Below are positions 23,996 through 31,080 of a DNA stretch of 31,080 nucleotides, piece after piece (position 1 is the first letter of the stretch; each line of letters opens with the position of its first letter). This stretch comes from JAZLDV01 sp045614925. GTDB lineage: Bacteria; Bacillota_I; Bacilli_A; Erysipelotrichales; Coprobacillaceae. Location: the NCBI GenBank assembly GCA_045614925.1, contig JAZLDV010000002.1, positions 1-31,080 on the forward strand. The letters run 5' to 3'. The translations under genes and the position numbers were made by a program. The notes under the pieces were generated by a model, which was not told the DNA's origin, did no database searches, and was given only the letters and a program-made list of their open reading frames with translations.

Positions 23996-25405
23996 ATGAG
24001 TGGATTTTTTGGAGTAGCTTCTAAAAATGATTGTGTAATGGATTTATTCTTTGGTACAGATTATCATTCACATTTAGGAACACGCAGAGGGGGACTTGCT
24101 GTTTGTGGTGATATTGGTTTTCAAAGATCAATTCATAATATTGAAAATTCTCCATTTAGAACTAAATTCGAAAAAGATGTTGATGAATTTAGAGGTAAAT
24201 TGGGAGTAGGTTGTATTTCAGATAGTGAAGCACAGCCATTATTAGTAAATTCGCATTTAGGTTCTTATGCGATTACAACAGTAGGAAGAGTAAATAATTT
24301 AGAAGAATTAAAAAGACAGTGTTTTGCAAATGGAACTATGCATTTCTTAGAAATGAGTGGAGGAGTTATTAATCCAACTGAATTAATGGCAGCATTAATT
24401 AATCAGAAAGATTCTATTGAAGAAGGATTAGCTTATGTACAAGAAGTTGTAAAAGGTTCTATGAGTATTCTTGTTCTTACAAATAAAGGAATTTATTGTT
24501 CAAGAGATAAATTTGGTAGAACACCAATTATCATTGGGCAAAAAGAAGATGCATTCTGTGCAACATTCGAAAGTTCAGCGTTCTTAAATTTAGGTTATCA
24601 TTATGTTAAAGATTTAGGACCTGGAGAAATTGTATTTATTGATAGTGAACAATGCGTTACATTAAAAGAACGTAATGAAAAAATGAGAATGTGTTCATTC
24701 TTATGGGTATATTATGGATATCCAACAGCAACTTATGAAGGTGTCAATGTAGAAGAAATGAGATATCGCTGTGGAGCAATGTTAGCGAAAAGAGATAGAG
24801 TTCGTGCTAACTCTGTAGCTGGTGTACCAGATTCAGGAACACCACATGCGATTGGGTATTCAAATCGTTCAGGAGTACCTTTCTCAAGACCATTTATTAA
24901 ATATACGCCAACATGGCCACGTTCATTTATGCCATCTAGTCAGGATCAAAGAAAAATTATTGCTAAAATGAAATTGATTCCTGTAGATGCATTAATTAAA
25001 AATAAAAGTTTATTATTAATTGATGACTCAATTGTAAGAGGAACTCAATTAAGAGAACATACTGAATTCTTATATGACTCAGGTGCAACTGAAGTCCATG
25101 TAAGACCAGCATGTCCACCAATTATGTTTTCATGTAAATACTTAAACTTCTCTCGTTCAACTTCAGAAATGGATTTAATTGCAAGAAAAACAATTTCTGA
25201 ATTAGAAGGAACTGTTAATGTAAGTGATGAAGTATTAGAAGAATATTGTAATCCTGATAGTGAAAGATATCAGGCAATGTTAGATGCATTATGTGATAAA
25301 TTGAAATTTACATCACTAAGATATCATAGATTAGATGATTTAATTGAATCTATTGGATTACCAGCAGATTGTTTATGTACTTATTGTTTTAATGGGAAAG
25401 AATAG
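23996..25405 (+). CDS. PurF-like amidophosphoribosyltransferase with inactive glutaminase site
   Basis: A 469-residue protein with the full PurF layout: N-terminal Ntn-type glutaminase domain (about 1-230) and C-terminal PRPP-using domain. The PRPP loop LLLIDDSIVRGTQ (339-351) is intact, as are SGTPHAIGY and the flexible-loop-like segment around RPFIKYTPTWPR. Cysteines C233, C380, C461 and C464 stand where the [4Fe-4S] ligands of Bacillus PurF lie. However, the catalytic Cys that should follow Met1 is Ser2 (MSGFFG). The HNGNL oxyanion segment reads TVGRV (95-99), and the glutamine-binding SDTE-like motif reads NPTE (126-129). It should therefore make phosphoribosylamine only from free ammonia, or do something else. 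AGGAGG lies about 10 nt before the ATG. It is separate from the fhs-purE-purM operon. Confidence 0.87.
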   Translation: MSGFFGVASKNDCVMDLFFGTDYHSHLGTRRGGLAVCGDIGFQRSIHNIENSPFRTKFEKDVDEFRGKLGVGCISDSEAQPLLVNSHLGSYAITTVGRVNNLEELKRQCFANGTMHFLEMSGGVINPTELMAALINQKDSIEEGLAYVQEVVKGSMSILVLTNKGIYCSRDKFGRTPIIIGQKEDAFCATFESSAFLNLGYHYVKDLGPGEIVFIDSEQCVTLKERNEKMRMCSFLWVYYGYPTATYEGVNVEEMRYRCGAMLAKRDRVRANSVAGVPDSGTPHAIGYSNRSGVPFSRPFIKYTPTWPRSFMPSSQDQRKIIAKMKLIPVDALIKNKSLLLIDDSIVRGTQLREHTEFLYDSGATEVHVRPACPPIMFSCKYLNFSRSTSEMDLIARKTISELEGTVNVSDEVLEEYCNPDSERYQAMLDALCDKLKFTSLRYHRLDDLIESIGLPADCLCTYCFNGKE

Positions 25406-25430
25406 CACTTTATAAAGTGCTATTTTTTTT
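25402..25430 (+). terminator. Intrinsic terminator after the PurF-like gene
   Basis: ATAGCACTT (25402-25410), loop TATA, AAGTGCTAT (25415-25423), then T7. It overlaps the stop codon. Confidence 0.9.
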
Positions 25431-25458
25431 ATATAATATAAAAGGAGGTGCTAAGAGT

Positions 25459-26100
25459 ATGAAGGCTGTTATATTTGATTTTAATGGAACATTATTTTTT
25501 GATACTCATTTACATGTGGATACATGGAAAAAATTTGTAAAAGAAAAATTTAATGAAGAATTAGATGATGAAGGATTTAAACAAAAAATATATGGTAGAG
25601 ATAATAATGCAATTTTAAAGGATAGTTATGGTATTGAAGATATTGAAGAAGTTCATCGATTATCTGAAGAAAAAGAACAATGGTATAGAGATGTATGTGA
25701 TACTTTAGATATTGATTTAGTACCAGGTGCAAGAGACTATTTTGATTATTTAAAAGATAATAATATTTTATTTACGATAGCTACTGGGGCTTGTAAAAGT
25801 AATGTAGATTATTATTTTGATGTATTTGAATTAGGGAAATGGTTTGAATATGATAAAGTTGTTTATGATGATGGTCATATTCCTGGTAAACCTAATCCTA
25901 CAGTATTTAATATGGCTATAGAAAAGTTAGGAGTAAAACCTGAAGACTGTATTATTTTTGAAGATTCTATGGCAGGAGTAGAAGCAGCTTATAAAGCAGG
26001 AGTAAGTGCTGTTTATCTTATAAATAGTGAAGGTAAAGCAAGCTGTCAGGTAGATGGAGTTTTTAAAGATTACTATGAATATATGAATAAAGAATGCTAG
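25459..26100 (+). CDS. HAD-IA (beta-phosphoglucomutase-like) hydrolase
   Basis: A 213-residue soluble HAD with a helical C1 cap (about 18-85). Start ATG 25459 follows AAAGGAGGTG. The nucleophile is Asp7, but the usual second Asp is Asn9 (FDFNGT). Motif II is IATGA (107-111), Lys144 is in GKPNP, and motif III FEDSMAGVEAA gives Glu168-Asp169. The D+2 Asp normally acts as general acid/base in phosphatases and phosphomutases, so Asn there suggests an altered or slower reaction; similar FDFNGT proteins exist in Firmicutes. The substrate is unknown. A GNAT gene follows 33 nt later, and a hairpin (26089-26110) overlaps the stop but has only a weak T tract, so both may be co-transcribed. Confidence 0.87.
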   Translation: MKAVIFDFNGTLFFDTHLHVDTWKKFVKEKFNEELDDEGFKQKIYGRDNNAILKDSYGIEDIEEVHRLSEEKEQWYRDVCDTLDIDLVPGARDYFDYLKDNNILFTIATGACKSNVDYYFDVFELGKWFEYDKVVYDDGHIPGKPNPTVFNMAIEKLGVKPEDCIIFEDSMAGVEAAYKAGVSAVYLINSEGKASCQVDGVFKDYYEYMNKEC

Positions 26101-26110
26101 TGCATTCTTT
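26089..26110 (+). terminator. Hairpin, possible weak terminator between HAD and GNAT genes
   Basis: AAAGAATGC (26089-26097), loop TAGT, GCATTCTTT (26102-26110), followed by TATTG. The U tract is short, so partial readthrough into the GNAT gene is expected. Confidence 0.55.
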
Positions 26111-26133
26111 TATTGTATATGGAGGGCTTAAAA

Positions 26134-26613
26134 GTGAATAGAGGAGAGAAGATATATTTAAAGGAAATGACGTATGATATGTTTCATATGTTTTTTAAGG
26201 AATATATTAATGATAAAGATTTATATCTAGATAAAAATGATTTTAATGATTATATCTATAGTGAGGAAAGAGTAAATCAGTATATTCAAAAACAGATTGA
26301 TAAAAATAGAATAGTTTTGGCTATTATGTATGATGATCTTATTGTAGGCGAAATAAAAATATATGATATTATAGATAATGTTTCAGCGACATTAGGGATT
26401 ACAATAATCAATGATTCATATAAAGGTCTAGGAATAGGGACAAAGGCAGAACTGTTAGCTATAGACTATGTGTTTTATACATTAAATATACCTGTTCTTT
26501 ATGCCGATTCAATTATTACAAATACGAGAAGTCAGCATGTCTTAGAAAAAGTAGGTTTTACGTGTATTGGGCAGGATGAAACAAAAAAATATTATAAGAT
26601 AGAAAAAAGATGA
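26134..26613 (+). CDS. GNAT-family N-acetyltransferase
   Basis: A 159-residue acetyl-CoA-dependent transferase of the RimJ/RimL-like type. The acetyl-CoA loop is the segment YKGLGIGTKAELLAIDYVF, a Q/RxxGxG/A variant, followed by the strand and helix TNTRSQHVLEKVGF, which is typical of N-terminal or small-molecule acetyltransferases. The start is taken as GTG 26134, because GGAGGG lies 7 nt before it; an in-frame ATG at 26119 lies ahead of that site and lacks one. The acceptor is unknown. It is last in a small unit with the HAD gene and ends at a bidirectional terminator facing IMP dehydrogenase. Confidence 0.85.
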   Translation: MNRGEKIYLKEMTYDMFHMFFKEYINDKDLYLDKNDFNDYIYSEERVNQYIQKQIDKNRIVLAIMYDDLIVGEIKIYDIIDNVSATLGITIINDSYKGLGIGTKAELLAIDYVFYTLNIPVLYADSIITNTRSQHVLEKVGFTCIGQDETKKYYKIEKR

Positions 26614-26633
26614 TTCATAACGAATCATCTTTT
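26605..26633. terminator. Bidirectional terminator between GNAT and IMP dehydrogenase genes
   Basis: AAAAGATGATTC (26605-26616), loop ATAAC, GAATCATCTTTT (26622-26633). A and T runs on both sides serve both converging transcripts. Confidence 0.85.
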
Positions 26634-26640
26634 ATAGTTT

Positions 26641-28149
26641 TTATTGGTTATGTGATGGAGTTTTATCTTTTAAGATAACGTCATGTGCTCCACCTTCAAC
26701 GATACTTACTGAAGATACTAAAGTTAATTTAGCTTTTTCTTGTAATTCAGGAATTGTTAATGCTCCACAGTTACACATTGTAGATTTGATTTTTGCAAGT
26801 GTGATAGCTACGTTGTCTTTTAATGGTCCAGCATAAGGAACATATGAGTCAACACCTTCTTCGAATGAAAGTTTTTTGTCTCCTCCTAAGTCATAACGTT
26901 GCCAGTTTCTAGCACGAGCACTTCCTTCTCCCCAATATTCTTTCATGTATGTACCATTGATATTTACTTTGTTTGTTGGAGATTCATCGAATCTTGAGAA
27001 ATATCTTCCTAACATGATGAAATCAGAACCCATAGCTAATGCTAAAGTCATATGATAATCATGAACGATACCACCATCACTACAGATAGGTACATAAATA
27101 CCAGTTTCTTTGAAATATTCATCTCTTGCTTTAGCAACTTCGATAGTTGCAGTTGCTTGTCCACGTCCGATACCTTTTGTTTCACGAGTGATACAGATAG
27201 AACCACCACCGATACCAACTTTAATAAAGTCAGCACCACAGTCAGCTAAGAATCTGAATCCTTCTTCATCAACTACGTTACCAGCTCCAACTTTAACTTT
27301 ATCACCATAGTTGTCTCTGATCCATTGAATAGTTAATTTTTGCCATTCAGAGAATCCTTCACTTGAATCGATACATAATACATCTACACCAGCTTCTACT
27401 AATGCAGGAACACGTTCAGCATAGTCTCTAGTATTGATACCAGCACCTACGATATAACGTTTAGATTCATCTAATAATTCATTAGGATTTGCTTTTTTAG
27501 ATTCATAATCTTTTCTAAATACAAATGAATCTAAGCATCCATTTTCATCAATAATTGGTAAAGAATTTAATTTATGTTCCCAGATAATATCGTTAGCTTC
27601 TTTTAAAGTTGTTCCAACTTTAGCAGTTACTAATTTATCTAAAGGAGTCATGAAACTTTCAACAGTTTCTTCCATAGTCATTCTTGATAATCTATAATCT
27701 CTTTCAGTAACAATACCAACTAATTGACCTTTTGCACTACCATCAGCAGTAACTGCCATAGTTGAATGTCCTGTTTGTTCTTTAATTCTTAATACGTCTT
27801 TAATTGTCATATCTGGAGCTAAGTTTGAATCACTTGCTACAAACCCAGCTTTATAAGCTTTAACTTTTCTAACCATTGCTGCTTGGTCTTCAATAGATTG
27901 AGAACCATAAATAAATGAAACTCCACCTTCTTTAGCTAATGCAATTGCCATAGTATCATTTGATACAGATTGCATGATAGCTGATACTAAAGGAATATTT
28001 AAAGAAATTGCAGGTTCTTCACCTTTTTTAAATCTTACTAATGGAGTTTTTAAACTCACGTTTGCTGGAATACATTGTGCACTAGAGTATCCAGGTACTA
28101 ATAAATATTCATTAAATGTGTGTGATGCTTCTTTGAAAAAATAAGCCAT
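26641..28149 (-). CDS. guaB: IMP dehydrogenase (GuaB), Tritrichomonas-like type
   Basis: A 502-residue enzyme that oxidises IMP to XMP with NAD+, the committed step to GMP. The (beta/alpha)8 barrel is interrupted by a CBS pair (about 105-220). The catalytic loop GIGGGSICITRETKG puts Cys319 as nucleophile. The mobile flap has EYWGEGSARARNWQRY with Arg418-Tyr419, the catalytic pair. Phosphate binding is in SDGG (357-360) and GRYF (381-384). The flap differs from the usual bacterial YRGMGS style. The residue numbers Cys319, Arg418 and Tyr419 equal those used for Tritrichomonas foetus IMPDH. The start has AAGGGGGA about 9 nt upstream. It is monocistronic and convergent with the GNAT gene, and close to the purine operon on the other strand. 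Confidence 0.95.
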   Translation of the reverse strand: MAYFFKEASHTFNEYLLVPGYSSAQCIPANVSLKTPLVRFKKGEEPAISLNIPLVSAIMQSVSNDTMAIALAKEGGVSFIYGSQSIEDQAAMVRKVKAYKAGFVASDSNLAPDMTIKDVLRIKEQTGHSTMAVTADGSAKGQLVGIVTERDYRLSRMTMEETVESFMTPLDKLVTAKVGTTLKEANDIIWEHKLNSLPIIDENGCLDSFVFRKDYESKKANPNELLDESKRYIVGAGINTRDYAERVPALVEAGVDVLCIDSSEGFSEWQKLTIQWIRDNYGDKVKVGAGNVVDEEGFRFLADCGADFIKVGIGGGSICITRETKGIGRGQATATIEVAKARDEYFKETGIYVPICSDGGIVHDYHMTLALAMGSDFIMLGRYFSRFDESPTNKVNINGTYMKEYWGEGSARARNWQRYDLGGDKKLSFEEGVDSYVPYAGPLKDNVAITLAKIKSTMCNCGALTIPELQEKAKLTLVSSVSIVEGGAHDVILKDKTPSHNQ

Positions 28150-28177
28150 TTTCTTTTGTCCCCCTTGTTCGCTTTTT

Positions 28178-28210
28178 ACTCATTCTAATGAGTTTTCAAA
28201 AATGAGTCAA
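28178..28210 (-). promoter_or_regulatory. Promoter of guaB with overlapping inverted repeat
   Basis: On the minus strand TTGACT (plus 28205-28210), 17 nt, TAGAAT (plus 28182-28187). A perfect inverted repeat, ACTCATT-N2-AATGAGT (28178-28193), covers the -10 box and could be an operator; no known regulator is assigned. Confidence 0.6.
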
Positions 28211-28340
28211 TACAAAGTTAACTTTTTGTAAAAAATTGTTTTTTTCAATATTATATAATACAAAAAAACAGTCTTTTTTCTTAATTTAATATAGTGTAAG
28301 TGGTTACATTTTTTCTGTCAAAAAATGTTATAAAAAAGGT

Positions 28341-28369
28341 TTGAAATGGTGTATTTCCTATGTTATGAT
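28341..28369 (+). promoter_or_regulatory. Promoter of the ZTP-switch/fhs-purE-purM operon
   Basis: TTGAAA (28341-28346), 17 nt, TATGAT (28364-28369) with TGt before it. The predicted start, about 28376, is 10 nt before the aptamer. Confidence 0.75.
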
Positions 28370-28385
28370 GTGCATGGTTATACAA

Positions 28386-28476
28386 CTGACGGAAAGTGGA
28401 GTTAACCACATGGGAGTATAATGTAAAAGAGTCGACCGTCTGGGCTAAAGTCTGGGATGAGTAGGCTCTTTTTTTT
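28386..28476 (+). promoter_or_regulatory. ZTP/ZMP riboswitch (pfl motif) with terminator
   Basis: P1 pairs GACGG (28388-28392) with CCGTC (28436-28440), and P2 pairs GTGG (28396-28399) with CCAC (28406-28409). The conserved CATGGGAGTATAATG segment follows P2, and ACCGTCTGGGC closes the aptamer, which is the pfl consensus style. The terminator arms AAGAGTC (28427-28433) and GGCTCTT (28464-28470), with T6, trap the P1 3' strand. Aptamer and terminator therefore compete, and ZTP/ZMP binding would turn the operon on. The 3' gene fhs supplies the 10-formyl-THF whose lack makes ZMP build up, so the logic is coherent. The 28477-28560 stretch holds only the ribosome site region. Confidence 0.92.
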
Positions 28477-28560
28477 GTTTGTCTACTTAATTTTATAGAG
28501 ACTAATGTAAAAATAGTGTAAAATAGTAATGAAGGAATAAAAATAAGGAGGATAAATCAA

Positions 28561-30231
28561 ATGTTAACTGATGTAGAAATTGCACAAAGTGCAAAGATGA
28601 AACCTATTAAAGAAATTGCTAGCCAAGTTGGGTTAGAAGAAGATGATTTAGAATTATATGGTAAATATAAAGCTAAAATTTCTTTAGAAGCTATTGAAAG
28701 AGTTAAAGATAATAAAGATGGAAAATTAGTATTAGTGACTGCAATTAATCCAACTCCAGCTGGAGAAGGTAAAACAACAACTATGATTGGATTATCACAG
28801 GCATTAAACTTTTTAGGAAAAAAATCAATTGTTGCAATGCGTGAACCAAGTTTAGGACCATGCTTTGGTGTTAAAGGTGGAGCAGCAGGTGGTGGATATG
28901 CGCAAGTTGTTCCTATGGAAGATATTAACTTACACTTCACAGGAGATTTACATGCAATCACAACTGCAAATAACTTAATTGCAGCTATGTTAGATAATTC
29001 AATGCAACAAGGAAATCCATTAAATATTGACCCACGTCAAGTTGTATGGAAAAGAGTTGTAGATTTAAATGATAGAGCATTAAGAAAAATTGTTATTGGT
29101 ATGGGTGGAAAAGTAAACGGTGTACCAAGAGAAGATGGTTTTGATATTACAGTAGCAAGTGAAGTTATGGGTATTTTATGCTTAGCAACTTCATTAGAAG
29201 ATTTAAAAGTTAGAGCAGGAAGAATGATCGTTGCTTATACATATGATGGACAACCAGTTACTGTAGATGATATTGGAGCAACAGGAGCTGTTGCATTATT
29301 AATGAAAGATGCAATTAAACCAAATATGGTTCAAACTTTAGATCATACACCAGTATTTGTTCATGGTGGTCCTTTCGCTAATATTGCTCATGGATGTAAC
29401 TCAGTTATGGCAACAAAATTAGCTATGAAATTAGGAGATTATGCAATTACTGAAGCAGGATTTGGTGCTGACTTAGGAGCAGAAAAATTCTTAGATATTA
29501 AATGTAGACAAGCTGGTTTAAAACCTGATGCTGTTGTTATTGTAGCAACTGTTAGAGCTTTAAAAATGCATGGTGGAGTTGCTAAAAAAGATTTAGGAAC
29601 TGAAAATTTAGAAGCTTTAAGAGCAGGTATTGAAAACTTAGAAAAACATATTGAAAATATTGCTAAATATAATTTACCAAGTGTTGTTGCAATTAATGCA
29701 TTCCCAACTGATACAGAAGCAGAATTACAATTATTAAATGAAATCTGTAAAGCAAAAGGTGTAGATGTTGCAATTTCTAAAGTATGGGCACATGGAGCAC
29801 AAGGTGGAGTAGAATTAGCTGAAAAATTATTAGATATTTTAGAAAATAAAGAAGCTGATTTCAAACCTATTTATGAATTAGAATTACCAATTACTGAAAA
29901 AATTAAAACAATTGCTAGAGAAATTTATGGTGCAGATGATGTTATCTTCTCTAAAAAAGTTTTAACTAAAATTAAAAAATATACAGAACAAGGATTAGGA
30001 AATTTACCTATCTGTGTTGCAAAAACACAATATTCATTATCTGATGATCCTACATTATTAGGAAGACCATCAGGATTTAATGTAGAAATCAATGATTTAA
30101 TTCCAAATACTGGTTCAGGATTCTTAGTAGCAATCAGTGGTGATATTATGCGTATGCCTGGTTTACCAAAAGTTCCTGCTGCAGTTAATATGGATATTGA
30201 TAAAGAAGGAAAAATTAAAGGATTATTCTAG
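28561..30231 (+). CDS. fhs: Formate--tetrahydrofolate ligase
   Basis: A 556-residue cytosolic enzyme making 10-formyl-THF from formate, THF and ATP, for purine synthesis. The ATP loop is TPAGEGKTT (65-73). EPSLGPCFGVKGGAAGGG (about 95-112) and MEDINLHFTGD follow and are characteristic of the family. The length is standard. ATG 28561 has AAGGAGG about 8 nt upstream. Codon choice is strongly biased (TTA, GCA, CCA), as in well-expressed genes. It is the first gene of the operon behind the ZTP riboswitch; purE follows 10 nt after the stop, and purM after that. Confidence 0.97.
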   Translation: MLTDVEIAQSAKMKPIKEIASQVGLEEDDLELYGKYKAKISLEAIERVKDNKDGKLVLVTAINPTPAGEGKTTTMIGLSQALNFLGKKSIVAMREPSLGPCFGVKGGAAGGGYAQVVPMEDINLHFTGDLHAITTANNLIAAMLDNSMQQGNPLNIDPRQVVWKRVVDLNDRALRKIVIGMGGKVNGVPREDGFDITVASEVMGILCLATSLEDLKVRAGRMIVAYTYDGQPVTVDDIGATGAVALLMKDAIKPNMVQTLDHTPVFVHGGPFANIAHGCNSVMATKLAMKLGDYAITEAGFGADLGAEKFLDIKCRQAGLKPDAVVIVATVRALKMHGGVAKKDLGTENLEALRAGIENLEKHIENIAKYNLPSVVAINAFPTDTEAELQLLNEICKAKGVDVAISKVWAHGAQGGVELAEKLLDILENKEADFKPIYELELPITEKIKTIAREIYGADDVIFSKKVLTKIKKYTEQGLGNLPICVAKTQYSLSDDPTLLGRPSGFNVEINDLIPNTGSGFLVAISGDIMRMPGLPKVPAAVNMDIDKEGKIKGLF

Positions 30232-30241
30232 GAGGAAAAAC

Positions 30242-30730
30242 ATGAGAGTTGCAATTATCATGGGTTCAACAAGTGACTTAGGTAAAGTTGAACCAGCAGT
30301 AGAAATTTTAAAAAGTTATGGTGTAAGTGTTGATGTAAGATGTTTATCAGCACATAGAGCACATTTAGGGTTATCTGCTTTTATTAAAGAAACAGAAACA
30401 AACGGAACTGAAGCAATTATTGCTGCAGCTGGTATGGCTGCTGCATTACCAGGAGTTGTTGCTTCACAAACAATTATTCCTGTTATCGGAGTACCACTAA
30501 CAAGTGCAGCTCTTGATGGTATGGATGCATTATTATCGATTGTACAAATGCCTACAGGTATTCCTGTTGCAACTGTAGCAATCAATGGAACTAAAAATGC
30601 AGCTTATTTAGCTTTACAAATGATGGCTATGAAACATGATTGTATTAAAGAACAATTATGTGCTTATAGAAAACAAATGGAAATTGATGCTTTAAAAGCA
30701 AATGATGAAATGATTGAAAAATTTAAATAA
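30242..30730 (+). CDS. purE: N5-carboxyaminoimidazole ribonucleotide mutase / AIR carboxylase PurE
   Basis: A 162-residue enzyme of purine synthesis that moves the carboxyl group to give CAIR. The nucleotide-binding MGSTSD (8-13), the catalytic SAHR (about 41-44) and LDGMDALLSIVQMPTGIPVA are clear PurE motifs. The loop that reads AGGAAHLPG in well-studied class I enzymes is AAGMAAALPG here, with Ala in place of the usual His. It is therefore not certain whether it uses N5-CAIR (class I) or AIR plus CO2; no purK is in view. The start ATG 30242 follows AGGAGG, 6 nt upstream. The stop is 14 nt before purM. Confidence 0.9.
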   Translation: MRVAIIMGSTSDLGKVEPAVEILKSYGVSVDVRCLSAHRAHLGLSAFIKETETNGTEAIIAAAGMAAALPGVVASQTIIPVIGVPLTSAALDGMDALLSIVQMPTGIPVATVAINGTKNAAYLALQMMAMKHDCIKEQLCAYRKQMEIDALKANDEMIEKFK

Positions 30731-30744
30731 GGGAGAAAAAAAAG

Positions 30745-31080
30745 ATGGATTATAAAAAAGCTGGTGTTGATATTGAAGCTGGTTATAGATCAGTTGAATT
30801 AATGAAAAAACACGTTAAAGAAACTTTAAGACCTGAAGTATTAGGTGGTTTAGGTGGATTTGCTGGTGCATTTGATTTAAGTGCAATTAAAAATATGGAT
30901 GAACCAGTATTATTATCTGGAACTGATGGATGTGGAACTAAAGTAAAATTAGCATTCGTTATGGATAAACATGATACAATTGGTATTGATGCAGTAGCTA
31001 TGTGTGTAAATGATATTGCATGTAGTGGTGGGGAACCTTTATTCTTCCTTGATTATATTGCATGTGGGAAAAACTTCCCA
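30745..31080 (+). CDS. purM: Phosphoribosylformylglycinamidine cyclo-ligase PurM (3' end outside window)
   Basis: The first 112 residues of AIR synthetase, open to the last base. It starts MDYKKAGVDIEAGY, has the loop GGLGGFAGAFDL, then SGTDGCGTKVKLAF and the metal/ATP segment VAMCVNDIACSGGEPLFFLDY. All are hallmarks of PurM, which closes the imidazole ring of AIR using ATP. GGGAG lies about 9 nt before the ATG. It is the third visible gene of the ZTP-controlled operon; further pur genes are expected beyond the edge. Confidence 0.95.
   Translation, partial: MDYKKAGVDIEAGYRSVELMKKHVKETLRPEVLGGLGGFAGAFDLSAIKNMDEPVLLSGTDGCGTKVKLAFVMDKHDTIGIDAVAMCVNDIACSGGEPLFFLDYIACGKNFP

Noticed and set aside
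29439..29864. Minus-strand frame of 141 codons within fhs, and similar long antisense frames in fhs, guaB and the symporter gene
   Set aside because: These are codon-bias shadows of strongly biased genes; they have no ribosome sites or family motifs.

Overview
This is a low-GC, gene-dense chromosomal segment, about 31 kb long, from a Firmicute. The strongly A/T-ending codons, GGAGG/GGTGA Shine-Dalgarno sites, a class B sortase, a T-box leader and Firmicutes-type riboswitches support this. The overall flavour is that of an anaerobic gut Erysipelotrichales/Coprobacillaceae-like bacterium; that placement is inference, because no rRNA gene is present. No phage, IS element, CRISPR array or restriction system is visible.

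Left part (1-9.6 kb), metal, ion and stress genes. It opens inside feoB (ferrous iron uptake), followed by a tiny Cys-rich FeoB partner. A yybP-ykoY (Mn2+) riboswitch then leads a P2-type cation ATPase, probably a Mn2+ exporter. Convergent to it is a CPA1-type K+/Na+:H+ antiporter. A Cof-type HAD phosphatase follows, then brnQ under an Ile-specific T-box, a superoxide reductase (desulfoferrodoxin) and a lipoprotein rhodanese.

Middle (9.6-15 kb). A second yybP-ykoY-like riboswitch with its own promoter and terminator precedes a KdpD/KdpE-like two-component system and a Na+/phosphate symporter with a PhoU-like tail. This pairing of a Mn2+ switch with a kinase, regulator and phosphate transporter is the most unusual regulatory arrangement in the window. 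A DUF4186 protein, a CwlD-like amidase and two consecutive tRNA operons (Ile-Ile-Ala and Ile-Ala) follow.

Cell-envelope block (15-23.9 kb). A MATE exporter, a PfoR-like EIIC membrane protein and a MurE form one operon. A second, divergent MurE follows, then a class B sortase, an ABC-F ATPase with one degenerate nucleotide site, and a membrane-anchored alpha/beta hydrolase.

Purine block (24-31 kb). A PurF-like amidophosphoribosyltransferase lacks its glutaminase nucleophile. A HAD hydrolase and a GNAT acetyltransferase come next, then a convergent IMP dehydrogenase that strongly recalls the Tritrichomonas foetus enzyme. Last is a ZTP-riboswitch-controlled fhs-purE-purM operon that runs off the right edge. 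The genes link one-carbon (10-formyl-THF) supply to de novo purine synthesis and to guanine nucleotide formation.

All calls are by reading only; no database search or structure prediction was run.
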